From Syntrophobacter fumaroxidans MPOB (GTDB taxonomy: Bacteria; Desulfobacterota; Syntrophobacteria; Syntrophobacterales; Syntrophobacteraceae), in the NCBI RefSeq assembly GCF_000014965.1, contig NC_008554.1, positions 3,336,001 through 3,400,000 of the forward strand: DNA of 64,000 nt, given 5' to 3'. Position numbers and translations under genes: made by a program. Position 1 is the stretch's first letter, and the number at the start of each line of letters is the position of its first letter. Below are positions 45,570 to 54,931 of this stretch, in pieces. The notes beneath the pieces were generated by a model. The model did no database searches. It had not been told where the DNA came from and saw nothing but the letters and a program-made list of their open reading frames with translations.

Positions 45570-46567
45570 TTTCGAGACTTTGCAAGGAGGAAGATAAACA
45601 GAGGTGCGCCGATCATCGCCGTGACGACTCCCACCGGGATTTCTCCATGGGCGGGAAGCGTCCTGGCGACCAGGTCGCAGAGAACCAGGTATGCGGCGCC
45701 TCCAAAGACGCAGGCAGGGATGAGCACCCGGTGGTCCGCTCCGAAAAGCAGCCGGAGCAGGTGGGGAATGACCAGGCCGACGAAACCCAGGAGCCCCGAA
45801 TGGCAAACCGTTGCGCTCACCATCAGTGAGGTGGTGCCGAGAAGCGCAAGGGAGATCAAACGCACGTCCACTCCCATGCCCGCGGCCATGTCTTCGCCCA
45901 TGAGCAGAAGATTCATGGAGTTTGCAAAAAGGAACAGCACGACAAAACAGGGAAGCAGCACTCCGAAAAGCATCAGGACCTGCTTCTGGTCGGTTATGGA
46001 GAGGTCTCCCATGAGCCAGAAGAGGATATTGTGGAGTCGTGAATCCCGTGTCAGAGAGACCATGAACATGATGATGGAGGAGCAGAACGCGTTGACCATG
46101 ACTCCTGCGAGGATTAGGGAGTCCTTTCGAACCGATGATTGCCCCGAGGAGATGCTCACAACCAGCAGGAGAGTGAGCATGCTTCCGGCAAACGCAAAGG
46201 AGGCAACGCCGGGAAACCGGGACAGGCCGAGAAGTATGCCCAGAATGGCTCCCACCGCCGAGCCTCCCGAGATGCCGAGCACATAGGGTTCGGCTATGGG
46301 GTTTCTGAGCAGGGTCTGAAACACGAGGCCTCCCAGGGAAAGAGTGGCTCCGATCATGGAGGCCAGAAGAACCCTGGGGAGGCGAATTCGCCAGATGATG
46401 CTTGCCGTCACGGAATCCGGGTCTCCCCGGCCGGTGATCAGGGCAAGCACTTCCCAGGGGTTTTGCCCCGTCGATCCCGTGAAGAGCCCGAGGACGGTGC
46501 TCGCCGCCAGAACCAGGCACAAAAGAACGGACACGTTCAACGTGCGTTTGACCACTCGATGATTCAT
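45566..46567 (-). CDS. btuC: Corrinoid ABC transporter permease, BtuC-like
   Basis: The 333-residue FecCD-family permease has about ten helices and the family segments RLPRVLLASMIGATLSLGG, NPIAEPYVLGISGGSAVGA and GFVGLVIPHLLRLLFG. It works with the BtuD-like ATPase and the BtuF-like binding protein on each side of it. Confidence 0.92.
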   Translation of the reverse strand: MNHRVVKRTLNVSVLLCLVLAASTVLGLFTGSTGQNPWEVLALITGRGDPDSVTASIIWRIRLPRVLLASMIGATLSLGGLVFQTLLRNPIAEPYVLGISGGSAVGAILGILLGLSRFPGVASFAFAGSMLTLLLVVSISSGQSSVRKDSLILAGVMVNAFCSSIIMFMVSLTRDSRLHNILFWLMGDLSITDQKQVLMLFGVLLPCFVVLFLFANSMNLLLMGEDMAAGMGVDVRLISLALLGTTSLMVSATVCHSGLLGFVGLVIPHLLRLLFGADHRVLIPACVFGGAAYLVLCDLVARTLPAHGEIPVGVVTAMIGAPLFIFLLAKSRK

Positions 46568-46570
46568 GAC

Positions 46571-47461
46571 TCAAAACAACTCGGGATGAATGAGACCGGC
46601 GAGCATCTCGAGCCCTTCGGCGAGGCGGGCCGTGGGGCGGTCGATGAGATCCGAATCGACGATGAAAATGCGTTGATTTTTCACCGCGGGCAGACTCTCC
46701 CACTCCCGCCATTCGTCCCTCACGCGCTCGAACACCAGTCCCCTCGTCATGGATGTGATAATGATGACCTCGGGTTGTAGCGCGAGGACCTGTTCCCTGC
46801 TGAAACGCGGGTAGGGAACGGGGCCTTGCGCCAGATTGCGCCCTCCCGATAGGGTGATGAGCTCATCGATGAAGGTATGGCTTCCCACGGATACGATCGG
46901 CGTGACGCCGATCTGCAGGAATACCCCGGGACGACTCCCGACCTTCGCCACACGGGACTTCACCCGTTCGACCCTGGAGCTCATGCCGCCCACCAGTTCC
47001 TGGGCCCTGGCTTCCGCATCGAGCAACCGGCCAAGCTCCAGGATCGTTTCCATGGTGGTCGAGAGGTCTTTCGGTTCCACGACGTACACCGGGATGCCGA
47101 AAGTCCCCAGCCGGTCCAGCAAATCCGCGGGATTCACATTCTTCAGCGCGATGCACAGATCCGGCCGCAGGCTCACGATCCTCTCGAGGTCCGGGCCCGG
47201 GAATCTGCCCACCTTGGGGAGCAGGCTTGCCTCGGAGGGAAAATCGCAAAGATCGGTCGCACCGGCGAGACGATGTCCCGCACCGAGGCTGAAAAGGATT
47301 TCCGTGATGCTGGGCGCGAGTGAGACGATGCGGGTCGGATCGTGCGGAACCCGAATTGCTTCGCCGCCCGGCCCCGGAAGCATTCCGGCCTCGCAGCGCC
47401 ACGGAATCATGGCGCTCAATCCGAGGAAAAGGACAACGATAAGGGAGAATGGGTATGCCAT
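46571..47461 (-). CDS. btuF: Periplasmic corrinoid-binding protein, BtuF-like
   Basis: The 296-residue protein has a signal peptide (cut probably near CEAG) and a class III periplasmic binding fold (PTRIVSLAPSITEILFSLGAG; PEVIIITSM). It would pass B12 or cobinamide from the outer-membrane receptor to BtuC. The ATG at 47461 follows GGAGG by five bases; the permease starts four bases after its stop. Confidence 0.92.
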   Translation of the reverse strand: MAYPFSLIVVLFLGLSAMIPWRCEAGMLPGPGGEAIRVPHDPTRIVSLAPSITEILFSLGAGHRLAGATDLCDFPSEASLLPKVGRFPGPDLERIVSLRPDLCIALKNVNPADLLDRLGTFGIPVYVVEPKDLSTTMETILELGRLLDAEARAQELVGGMSSRVERVKSRVAKVGSRPGVFLQIGVTPIVSVGSHTFIDELITLSGGRNLAQGPVPYPRFSREQVLALQPEVIIITSMTRGLVFERVRDEWREWESLPAVKNQRIFIVDSDLIDRPTARLAEGLEMLAGLIHPELF

Positions 47462-47529
47462 GTTGCCCTCCGTATACACGCATTGCGGCACATCACCCCC
47501 TGTGAGGTCTCCGGGGTCCGTGCAGGGGG

Positions 47530-48435
47530 TCAATCGTCTGCGGACGTCTCGAGCTGAAAGCGCACGGGCACGAGGACCCGGCAGGCGACCAGCCGTCCGC
47601 CGATCCTGGCGGGCGAGAAGATCGAGCTCCGTATCGCCCGGATGGCCTCCTCTTCGAATCCAAACCCGGCTTTGCGCACCGATTCGACGCGGACCGGCAT
47701 TCCTCGAGTGTCGATCGTCACGCGCAGCACCACCGTTCCTTCCATTCCAAGTTCTCTTGCCCTGTGAGGGTATTTCGGCATCACCTTCGTGACGAACCTC
47801 GGTCCGTTTGCCGATCCCAGTGGAGCGTCGATGGGCCCTTCCGAAGAAGAGTTGCCGGCGCCCACCCCCGAAGAGCCCGCATCGTCGCCATGACCGCCTC
47901 CGGCGTTACCGCGCGGTCGTTCGCCGTGCCCGGTCTCCCGGGATGCGCTTGCCCCCCGTTCGGTCCCCGGAGCACGTTCCCCGGTCCCTTCGGGCTCCGT
48001 GGATCGTGTCGCCGCATGGCGACGGGCATGGCTCCACCTGTGTTTTTCGCGATCGTTCCGCCGGGCGTCCGCCTTTTTCGTCGGTTTCGGAGTGGAGACG
48101 GAAGAAGCTGCCTGCGACGGCCCAATCCGGGCGGGAGGCTCGGTCCCGCCCGGATTGGGCCCATGTTCGGTACCTGAATCCTTTGCCGCGGATGCGGCCG
48201 ACATGTCCAGGGAGTGTTCGGCCATCATATCCGCCTTCGGTTCATGGGCCGCAAGGATAACGTCTTTCCCTCCACCGGGTGTTCCGCCCCGGGCCGGGTC
48301 TGCGTCAAGTGCCACCAGGTCGACGATCAGGCACCGCTCGGTTTCCGGTCGCAGAAAAGGAGGAGAAAACGCCAGCCAACCCAGAAGGGCGGCATGGAAC
48401 AGAATGGAAAACAGGAGGTTAGGCCAAATTCTCAT
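47530..48435 (-). CDS. tonB: TonB-family energy transducer
   Basis: The 301-residue protein has one N-terminal membrane helix (about 6-25), a long low-complexity linker and a C-terminal TonB domain (YPHRARELGMEGTVVLRVTID to the end). It should energise the BtuB-like receptor. The linker is rich in Gly, Ala, Arg and Glu and lacks the Pro-Lys/Pro-Glu repeats of classic TonB. No exbB or exbD genes are in the window. Confidence 0.9.
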   Translation of the reverse strand: MRIWPNLLFSILFHAALLGWLAFSPPFLRPETERCLIVDLVALDADPARGGTPGGGKDVILAAHEPKADMMAEHSLDMSAASAAKDSGTEHGPNPGGTEPPARIGPSQAASSVSTPKPTKKADARRNDREKHRWSHARRHAATRSTEPEGTGERAPGTERGASASRETGHGERPRGNAGGGHGDDAGSSGVGAGNSSSEGPIDAPLGSANGPRFVTKVMPKYPHRARELGMEGTVVLRVTIDTRGMPVRVESVRKAGFGFEEEAIRAIRSSIFSPARIGGRLVACRVLVPVRFQLETSADD

Positions 48436-48472
48436 GATCTTGAACCCGCAATGCAGATGCCCGCCACGGCGG

Positions 48473-50575
48473 TCAACGGTCCGAGGACACGTACGGGCCG
48501 GATGGGCGTTCGGGCGGCGAGGCCTGTGAAACAACGTCCCCTTCCCGTTCCGCCTTTGAGAGCAGTCCGTTCAGCAAGGCGTCGAGGGCCATCCCGACAA
48601 CCGGCGGGATGGTCTCCGACCTCTTCCGATCGATCCACCGAACGTTGCGGTCTCCGGCAATTTCCTGCGCCACACCGAGGCAGTATGTCTTGAAGAGTCC
48701 CGGGTCCTCGACTTGACCTCTCTCAAAGGCATCGCTCAGAGCAAAAACCGATTCCAGAAAGGAAGCGAAACGGGGTTGCAGCAAAAGATTTTCCATTTGC
48801 CCAAGGATGTTGTCCGAAACATCCCTGTCGGAGCAGGCGCCGCATTCCCGGGTGAGCCCGTGCAGGTCGATGTTTCTTTCCCTCAGTCTCCGAAAGACGT
48901 TCCGATGATTGGTTATTCCGTTCTGCCGTTCGACGGCGTTCTTGACTCCCGCATATACGGCCTTCGCAATGAGCTCGCCCATCCTGCAATGGCCCCCCGT
49001 GTTGTCGATGCGCCCGCCCCTGCCCTCCACCACGAGCACCTCATCCGTTCCCGTCCCCGTCGCCTGCAGAAACCTCGGTCCGGCGGCGCTCCGGATGTCC
49101 AGGTCTTGCATCGCCGCCGTCTTGGCCTCCGTTGCCGTGATGATCGCCCGGCTCATTGCCCTGGGGGTGAGCCTCTTATTGGTGAGGAGGAGCACGTTGA
49201 CGGTTCCCGGTTCATAAAACAGCCCCTCGTCGGCGGACATGCGAATCGCATTGCTCTCCACGCCGGCAGTCACCAGGGCGTAAACCTGAAGGTCCTTGAA
49301 CTGCGCCTTCTGCACGGAAAGGTTTTGCATGTCCGCACCGGTAAAGAGGAAGCAGCTTGTCCCGGGAGGGCTGCCAATCACTTGCAGGGTGTGATTCTTC
49401 CACTGCTCGAACCCGAGCCTGTGCCCGACGCTCCAGCATGGAGGCGGGAAGTAGTGGTTTCCCACGGCGCGAATTCCCCTGCGTTCACCCTCGAGGGTCG
49501 ACGTCACCCGCTGGGGTTCGATGAATTCAATGAGGAGCGTCTTGTTGGGAAAGTCGAAAATGGTGGTTTCCACTATTCGCGCGGATCGAACATAATCGAG
49601 CGGGAGCTCCACGGGCCTGGTTCCGATGCGTTTTTCCCGCAGGACCCGGTTGCGCTCCATGGCGAATGCATCGTCGTAGACCGTTGAAGCAAGCCATGCG
49701 ACGAAGTCGGCCGATCGAACCGAGGAACGGCACGTCAAGTCGCACGGGAAGGAGAGGATCTTCCCCTTGCGCACCGCCTCCACTTCGTTCCAGCCCGGTT
49801 GCGACAGGAATTTCGCGGCGGTCTCGCGGTCCGCGCCGCAACCATAGACCGCTTGGGGATTGAAGCGTTTCCACTCTTCCACGGTCATCTCTACAACGTT
49901 TCCGTGTTTGCCGAGGCGGGGAGGAATGCCCCCCGCCGCGCGAATGAAATCGTTCTGGAAGGAATCGTCTCCCGGGGTCGTTATGCGGTTGTGGCTGATC
50001 CCCATGAACCGGACGACTCTTTTGCGCGCGTTCCCGGGAATCCGCTCGATCTTTCGCTCAACGAGCCGCAGCTTCCCGTGCAGCTCGAGGATCACCTCCT
50101 CGGCCGTCGCCTTCTTGTCGAAAATCTCGCCCAGAAGCCGGATGTTACGGTAGAGGTCGGAAATGGAACGGGACTCCAGCTCGAGCACGGGGAACGGATG
50201 CCCCCGGAATTCTGCCTGAACCGTTCGATGTATGGACGAGACCAGGACGAGATCCGGATCGAGAGACATCATGCGGATCGGGGATGGGGTGAGAAAGCCG
50301 CCGACGATTGTCTTCCCGTTGGCTTCCGCCAAGCGGGTATCGTGAAACGTGATGCCCTGAAGACACTCTCCGGCTCCCAGTCGGAGTATGATCTCGGTGA
50401 GGGCGGGCACGAGGGAGATGACCCTTTTGGGCCGTTGCGGCAATGTGACGTGGTTGCCGCCGGAATCGACGAAGCCGGCCGGCTGAGCGGCCAAGGGGGC
50501 GGCACCTCCAAACAGGGCCGGCAGCAGAAAGATTCCCAGGAATGCAAGCTTACGAGATCGTCGGATTGTTCTCAT
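48473..50575 (-). CDS. Exported fusion: BtuF-like binding protein + adenosylcobinamide amidohydrolase CbiZ
   Basis: The 700-residue protein has a signal peptide (first about 31 residues, ending APLAAQPAG), a BtuF-type binding domain (about 35-310; PKRVISLVPALTEIILRLGAG) and a CbiZ domain (about 335-550) with TATEAKTAAM (481-490) and ATGTGTDEV (505-513). A further 150 residues at the C-terminus are unassigned. CbiZ removes the side chain of adenosylcobinamide to give adenosylcobyric acid for salvage. The signal peptide would place this enzyme in the periplasm, where CbiZ is not expected. GAGAGG precedes the ATG at 50575. Lies between btuB and tonB. Confidence 0.85.
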   Translation of the reverse strand: MRTIRRSRKLAFLGIFLLPALFGGAAPLAAQPAGFVDSGGNHVTLPQRPKRVISLVPALTEIILRLGAGECLQGITFHDTRLAEANGKTIVGGFLTPSPIRMMSLDPDLVLVSSIHRTVQAEFRGHPFPVLELESRSISDLYRNIRLLGEIFDKKATAEEVILELHGKLRLVERKIERIPGNARKRVVRFMGISHNRITTPGDDSFQNDFIRAAGGIPPRLGKHGNVVEMTVEEWKRFNPQAVYGCGADRETAAKFLSQPGWNEVEAVRKGKILSFPCDLTCRSSVRSADFVAWLASTVYDDAFAMERNRVLREKRIGTRPVELPLDYVRSARIVETTIFDFPNKTLLIEFIEPQRVTSTLEGERRGIRAVGNHYFPPPCWSVGHRLGFEQWKNHTLQVIGSPPGTSCFLFTGADMQNLSVQKAQFKDLQVYALVTAGVESNAIRMSADEGLFYEPGTVNVLLLTNKRLTPRAMSRAIITATEAKTAAMQDLDIRSAAGPRFLQATGTGTDEVLVVEGRGGRIDNTGGHCRMGELIAKAVYAGVKNAVERQNGITNHRNVFRRLRERNIDLHGLTRECGACSDRDVSDNILGQMENLLLQPRFASFLESVFALSDAFERGQVEDPGLFKTYCLGVAQEIAGDRNVRWIDRKRSETIPPVVGMALDALLNGLLSKAEREGDVVSQASPPERPSGPYVSSDR

Positions 50576-50882
50576 GCGGACACCTCTCGGTGGTGAAAGC
50601 CGGACTCCGGTGTTTTCGGCTGCCTGCGGCGAAACCCGGGAGCCGCGAGCGCTTTCAAAGGGTCGTTTCACACGTCGGTTGCAGATTCATCACGGCGCCG
50701 AACGCTGGGGCAAGGGCGTCAAAACCGTGGGCTGCGCTACGTCGAAACCGCCCCCGGTCGCTCGTAAACGCTGGCTACACATAGTTCCTGCCCCTGGAGC
50801 GTTAAAACCGTGGGCTGCGCTGCCGCGCATCCCACCCTACGCGGCTGCCCGACCGTGCAAGTCCGTAGGGTGGGCACGGTTT

Positions 50883-50944
50883 CACCCTGCCCACGTCGGG
50901 CCGGGAGCCTCCCCACCCTGCCCACGTCGGGCCGGGAACCTCCC
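50883..50944. repeat. 31-bp tandem duplication
   Basis: Two head-to-tail copies of a 31-base unit beginning CACCCTGCCCACGTCGGG (50883-50913 and 50914-50944) differ at one position. They lie in a non-coding gap. Confidence 0.85.
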
Positions 50945-51039
50945 CCCGGGCCGATGGCCCGGCCGGGAGGGAACACCCGCCCACGATCGGGCGGAGCCTC
51001 GTGCACCCTTATGCTCGACCAGGCCCACCATGGGCGAAT

Positions 51040-51074
51040 CACGGCGGCCCGGAAAAACACCCTGGGCCGCCGTG
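51040..51074 (-). terminator. Strong hairpin after btuB
   Basis: CACGGCGGCCC (51040-51050) pairs perfectly with GGGCCGCCGTG (51064-51074). It lies 16 bases beyond the btuB stop. The tail is not T-rich, so it may stabilise the 3' end or act with Rho. Confidence 0.5.
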
Positions 51075-51089
51075 TTCTAATGGGGAGGC

Positions 51090-53195
51090 CTAGAAGCGGG
51101 CCTCCATGCCTCCACGGATGGTTCGCCCCGGCATGGGGTATCCGTCCACGAAGCAATAGTCCCGGTCGGTCAGGTTTTCCGTGACGAGGAAAAGCTCGAA
51201 ATGCTTCACGGGCCGAAAGGCAAGCCGAGCGGCCAGGACCACGAAGCCTCCCTTATCCACGGCGGTGCCGTAGGTGGGAGACGTCCAGTCGAAATCCTGC
51301 TGTTTCTCGGCTCCGGTGTAGAAGCCGCTGAATATGAAGTTGACCTTGCGGTTGATGTTCACTTCAATACCGCCGGTGACATCCCATAAAGGCACATAGG
51401 GAACCGAATCCGATTTCAGAAGCTTGGCATAGGCGGCGTCTTCGAGTTTGCGTTGAGTGTAGTATACGAAATTCAGGAAGGGCCTGACGCTCAGTTCATG
51501 ACCGTGGAACGCGAGGGAGTGTTTGTAGCCGACATTGCCCTCGATTGCGGAAAAGACGGCACCTTCAACGTTCTTGTAGGTTGTCCAGGTGCAGTCGCCG
51601 TCGACGCAGGCCGGAAACCCGCCCGAGATCCTGTCGGTGTAGTCGGTGTAAAAAAAGCCGATTCCCCCCTTCCAGCCCGCGTAGTCAAAGTCGAGCCCCG
51701 CTTCGTAGGTGATGGTCGATTCGGGTTCCAGGTCGGGGTTCCCGACGATTTTCATCCACGTGCCGGCCTGGTACCGTCCCGCGAGCTCGTCCGCGGCGGG
51801 GATGCGGAAGGCGGTTCCGACGGCCCCGCGAGCGGTCAGCCAGTCGAGAAAAGCGTACGTGAGCCCGGTGCGCCAGCTCACATGGCCGAACTGTTCGCTC
51901 GTCGGATTCACCTGCAGTCCTTCGGTGGGAAGGAGGTCTTCCTGGAAGATGTCATAGCGGACCCCCGCAAGAAAGGTGAATTTGTTCCAGTTGATTTTCT
52001 CCTCCGCAAAAAACGCGTAGTTGTCGTACCGGCTGTCCGGACTCCATGGAGAGCCGGCCGGCTTCGTGAACGAGTTGACGTCGATTCCGTCCCAATCGAA
52101 GCCCAGCAGCAGCCGGCCTGCGGAGAAAGTGGGCAGACTGAACTGGCTGCGGACTCCCTGAGTCCTGGTTTCGGTGGTCGCCGATGAGTAGCCGTAGGTC
52201 AGGGCCGGGTAGTTCCACCTGTTGCTGTCGAAAACGTTGTAGTAGCTCAAGTGCCAGTTCATTCCCCAGTCCGGAAGAGCGCCGTCGTAGTCCACCGACC
52301 CGTAACCCCGTTCGATGTCCTTGTTGTCTATGCGATTGGGTGAAGAGTAGTCCGGATTCGGAGTCCCCACATCCCAGGCCTCGAAGTAGTTTCCCACCGC
52401 GAAAAGGGTGTGGTCCGGATGTGGGGCGGCAAACAGGCTGGCTGAATAGGCCTGATCGTTGTACCCGGTGTTGACGACCGTGTTCCCGTTTCCCCTGTCG
52501 TAATCGCCCCTGGAGATGGTCCGTCCCGTGACGGAAACTCCGAGGCGGTTGTCGAAGAAACCACCCGAAAAACCGGCGCGACCTTTCACGTATTCCGCGC
52601 TTCCAAACTCGAATGCCCCGTTTCCGGTGGGTTCTCCCTTGCCTTTGCGCGTGATGACGTTCACCACGCCGCCCATCGCCGCCGAACCGTAGACGACGGA
52701 CCCCGGGCCCCGCACGATCTCTATCCGTTCGACGTTTTCCACCGGAATGACCGCGATGTTTCCCGTTCCTGCCCGGTGTCCGTCGATGAGCAGCAGTACG
52801 TGCCCCTTGATGTCCGTGCCCGTGGTGTCTGTCCGGAAGCCCCGGATGCTCACGGATGAGAGTGCGCCGGGGTATTTCTGGAAATGCTCGGGAAGAAATT
52901 CGGTGAGGAGCTCGGAGAGATCATCGGCATGGGATTCCGCGATCTGTTTTCTGGAAATCACCTGGACGGGAACGGGAAGGTCCTTTGCCGGGATGGGCAG
53001 CCGGGTTGCCGTGACCACGAGCTCCTCGAGTCGGGTTTGATTGGCGTCATCGGTTGCGGATGTGCTTCCAGGCTGCATTTCCGCTTGAGACACGGCGGTT
53101 CGTGGAGTTTGGGAAAGCGATTCTTCAGCGGTGGCGGTGAAAAGGACAAGAAACGTCAATCCGGCGAGAGCCCATGTACATACGGCATGCTTCAT
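51090..53195 (-). CDS. btuB: TonB-dependent outer-membrane receptor, BtuB-like
   Basis: The 701-residue receptor has a signal peptide, a TonB-box-like start (LEELVVTATR), a plug domain (SVSIRGFRTDTTGTDIKGHVLLLIDGH; VERIEIVRGPGSVVYG) and a beta-barrel ending in Phe (GGMEARF). A cobalamin riboswitch lies directly upstream, so B12 or another corrinoid is the likely cargo. AGGAG lies eight bases before the ATG. Confidence 0.93.
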   Translation of the reverse strand: MKHAVCTWALAGLTFLVLFTATAEESLSQTPRTAVSQAEMQPGSTSATDDANQTRLEELVVTATRLPIPAKDLPVPVQVISRKQIAESHADDLSELLTEFLPEHFQKYPGALSSVSIRGFRTDTTGTDIKGHVLLLIDGHRAGTGNIAVIPVENVERIEIVRGPGSVVYGSAAMGGVVNVITRKGKGEPTGNGAFEFGSAEYVKGRAGFSGGFFDNRLGVSVTGRTISRGDYDRGNGNTVVNTGYNDQAYSASLFAAPHPDHTLFAVGNYFEAWDVGTPNPDYSSPNRIDNKDIERGYGSVDYDGALPDWGMNWHLSYYNVFDSNRWNYPALTYGYSSATTETRTQGVRSQFSLPTFSAGRLLLGFDWDGIDVNSFTKPAGSPWSPDSRYDNYAFFAEEKINWNKFTFLAGVRYDIFQEDLLPTEGLQVNPTSEQFGHVSWRTGLTYAFLDWLTARGAVGTAFRIPAADELAGRYQAGTWMKIVGNPDLEPESTITYEAGLDFDYAGWKGGIGFFYTDYTDRISGGFPACVDGDCTWTTYKNVEGAVFSAIEGNVGYKHSLAFHGHELSVRPFLNFVYYTQRKLEDAAYAKLLKSDSVPYVPLWDVTGGIEVNINRKVNFIFSGFYTGAEKQQDFDWTSPTYGTAVDKGGFVVLAARLAFRPVKHFELFLVTENLTDRDYCFVDGYPMPGRTIRGGMEARF

Positions 53196-53240
53196 CGTGC
53201 AGACTCCTATCTCCCCCTCGGGAATATGAGTGAAATTCCT

Positions 53241-53389
53241 GCATCGCTCAGGTCTCCTGGCTCTCGTTCATCCTACTCACCGCGCCTTCCCGGCAAGCTT
53301 CGTGCCTCCCAGTGGCATTCCGCGGTTTTCGTCCCGATTACAGTCGCGGGGCGGCGGAAGACTTGCACTCCCTTCCGCTGAAGCGATGC
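53241..53389 (-). ncRNA. Cobalamin riboswitch upstream of btuB
   Basis: On the minus strand P1 is formed by GCATCGCTTCAG (53389-53378) and CTGAGCGATGC (53251-53241). The B12 box AGCCAGGAGACCTGAG (53262-53247) and the conserved GCCACTG core are present. It ends 45 bases before btuB and no intrinsic terminator lies between, so control of translation start is more likely. Confidence 0.95.
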
Positions 53390-53557
53390 GTCATTTTACG
53401 TACCTGTCGGCTGGTGAGCTCCTTGTTCACGTTCTGCATCAAGTCGTGATCCCGGGGTTGCTGTTCCGAGCGCTTGCGAGGATCGTCGAGCTGCGTCAAT
53501 GAAGGCCGGCCTCCCATCGCTCGGCACGGTTCTTCCGTGCGGTTTTGAACCCTGGAA

Positions 53558-54439
53558 TCAAAGCCCAGTGTAGACGGCGCGCAAATGATCCATCCACACG
53601 TCCACGATCTCGGGATACTCTCCCGTACCCTTCATGACGATCTCGCAATGATGGCCTTTGCCTTTGAGAATCGATTTCCAGCTGTCCGGTTCATCGCCGG
53701 CCATGTCGTTCATGGCGTGATCTCCGGCGACCAGCATGAACGGCATCAGGTACACTTTCCCGCTCTTGCTTTTCGCGATCTTCGGCATCACATCCTGCAG
53801 GGACGGATAGCCGGAAACGGTGGCCAGGCGCACGTTGGGATCGAGCTCAGTGAAAGCCTGGTTCAGCGCGGAGTATAGGGCGTCGGCCGGATGCTTTTCA
53901 GAGCCGTGTCCCATGAGGAGAACCGTTTCTTCGGGTTTTCTTTCCCGGGGGACATGCCCGATCACGGCCTTTGCCACACGAACCATGTCGTCGTGGGAAG
54001 AGAGGAGCGGAGGAGCGACCGCCACTTTCTTGAAACCTCCCGCCATCTGTTCGAACAGGCGGGAATTCCGATACAGGTCATGGAATTCCTCACCCGGGAT
54101 GGTGTGCAGCGAAAGGATCGCAACATGGGTGTAGTGTTCGTCCATGAGTTTTGCCAGGGCCACTTCGGGAGAGTCCAGAACCTTCCCTTGCCTGGCGAGC
54201 TTGGCGCGGACGATGCTCGATGTGTATCCCCAACGGATCTCCGTATTCCTGAATTCTTTTCTCACCCGTTGATCGATTCCGTCGAAGACCTTCTGCGCTT
54301 CGGGAACCGTGGTCCCGAAGGCCACAATCAGGATTGCTTTCTTGTCGGCCTGCTTTTCACCGTGTGCCGCAAAACTGTGCGAAGCGAGCAACACGGCAAA
54401 GACCATCAGGCCAAAAACCACATTAAACCGTCTGTTCAT
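53558..54439 (-). CDS. cbiK: Sirohydrochlorin cobaltochelatase CbiK, exported form
   Basis: The 293-residue protein has CbiK features: ILIVAFGTTVPEAQK at the start, LLMGHGSEKHPADA with a metal-binding His, and LMPFMLVAGDHAMNDM with a second His. It has a signal peptide (first 24 residues, ending SFAAHG), so it should be periplasmic, like the CbiK(P) form described in Desulfovibrio. Its periplasmic job may be cobalt or haem-related storage and not corrin synthesis. GGAGGG precedes the ATG. Lies between two cobalamin riboswitches. Confidence 0.92.
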   Translation of the reverse strand: MNRRFNVVFGLMVFAVLLASHSFAAHGEKQADKKAILIVAFGTTVPEAQKVFDGIDQRVRKEFRNTEIRWGYTSSIVRAKLARQGKVLDSPEVALAKLMDEHYTHVAILSLHTIPGEEFHDLYRNSRLFEQMAGGFKKVAVAPPLLSSHDDMVRVAKAVIGHVPRERKPEETVLLMGHGSEKHPADALYSALNQAFTELDPNVRLATVSGYPSLQDVMPKIAKSKSGKVYLMPFMLVAGDHAMNDMAGDEPDSWKSILKGKGHHCEIVMKGTGEYPEIVDVWMDHLRAVYTGL

Positions 54440-54471
54440 CCCTTTTCCCTCCATCTGCCGCAGGCTTGCCG

Positions 54472-54810
54472 TCAAGAGAGCTCGGCGCCGCGTGCATGAA
54501 TTCCGTTCACTCCCCGATCTTCCCCGTCCATTGGAAACAGCCGCTCCATGCTCCCCGTCCAGAGTCGCAATGGGGTCTCGTGAATTTCGAACTTGCCCAT
54601 CGCCGGATCGTACGCGGTCGTTGCGCAGGAAATCCGGTGCATGCCGGCGGCGATCAGGTACGACCATCCATGAACAACTTCCTCTTCCGACGTTGCCACA
54701 TAGACGGCAGAGGCGTTCAAGGATCGGACCATTCTCGCCAAATCCGACTGTCCCAACATCGTCTGTTCTTCCTTCCCCAGCGAGACACAGAAAATCACAC
54801 CCTTTTGCAT
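54472..54810 (-). CDS. Unknown protein controlled by a cobalamin riboswitch
   Basis: A 112-residue soluble protein I do not recognise. It has no signal peptide or membrane helix. Notable segments are VIFCVSLGKEEQTMLG, GWSYLIAAGMHRISCATTAY and a His/Arg-rich tail (NGIHARGAELS). GGGAGG precedes the ATG at 54810. It is the first gene after a cobalamin riboswitch with a terminator platform and sits 32 bases before cbiK, so a role in cobalt or cobamide handling is likely. Confidence 0.72.
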   Translation of the reverse strand: MQKGVIFCVSLGKEEQTMLGQSDLARMVRSLNASAVYVATSEEEVVHGWSYLIAAGMHRISCATTAYDPAMGKFEIHETPLRLWTGSMERLFPMDGEDRGVNGIHARGAELS

Positions 54811-54931
54811 CGGACACCTCCCTTGTCCAGGCCGCACCTTCGAGGACTGTCCACCTCCCGGGCCGGCGGAAAAAGGGTCCATGGGAAACTCGAGGGGTCC
54901 AATGGTTCCGCCGCAGAATCGCATTGGGGCC

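Larger units (their letters stand above)
50576..51089. other. Repetitive GC-rich gap between btuB and btuF-cbiZ
   Basis: No gene is supported. The stretch holds an 18-base repeat (50721-50738 and 50804-50821), a 31-bp tandem pair (50883-50944), a hairpin CCGGGCC-gat-GGCCCGG just after it (50946-50962) and a long hairpin after btuB (51040-51074). The btuF-cbiZ promoter could be here. Confidence 0.55.

Noticed and set aside
44466-46286. A 606-codon plus-strand frame opposite the btuD/btuC genes
   Set aside because: It runs antisense to two well-supported transporter genes and is low in hydrophobic structure, rich in Arg and Ser.
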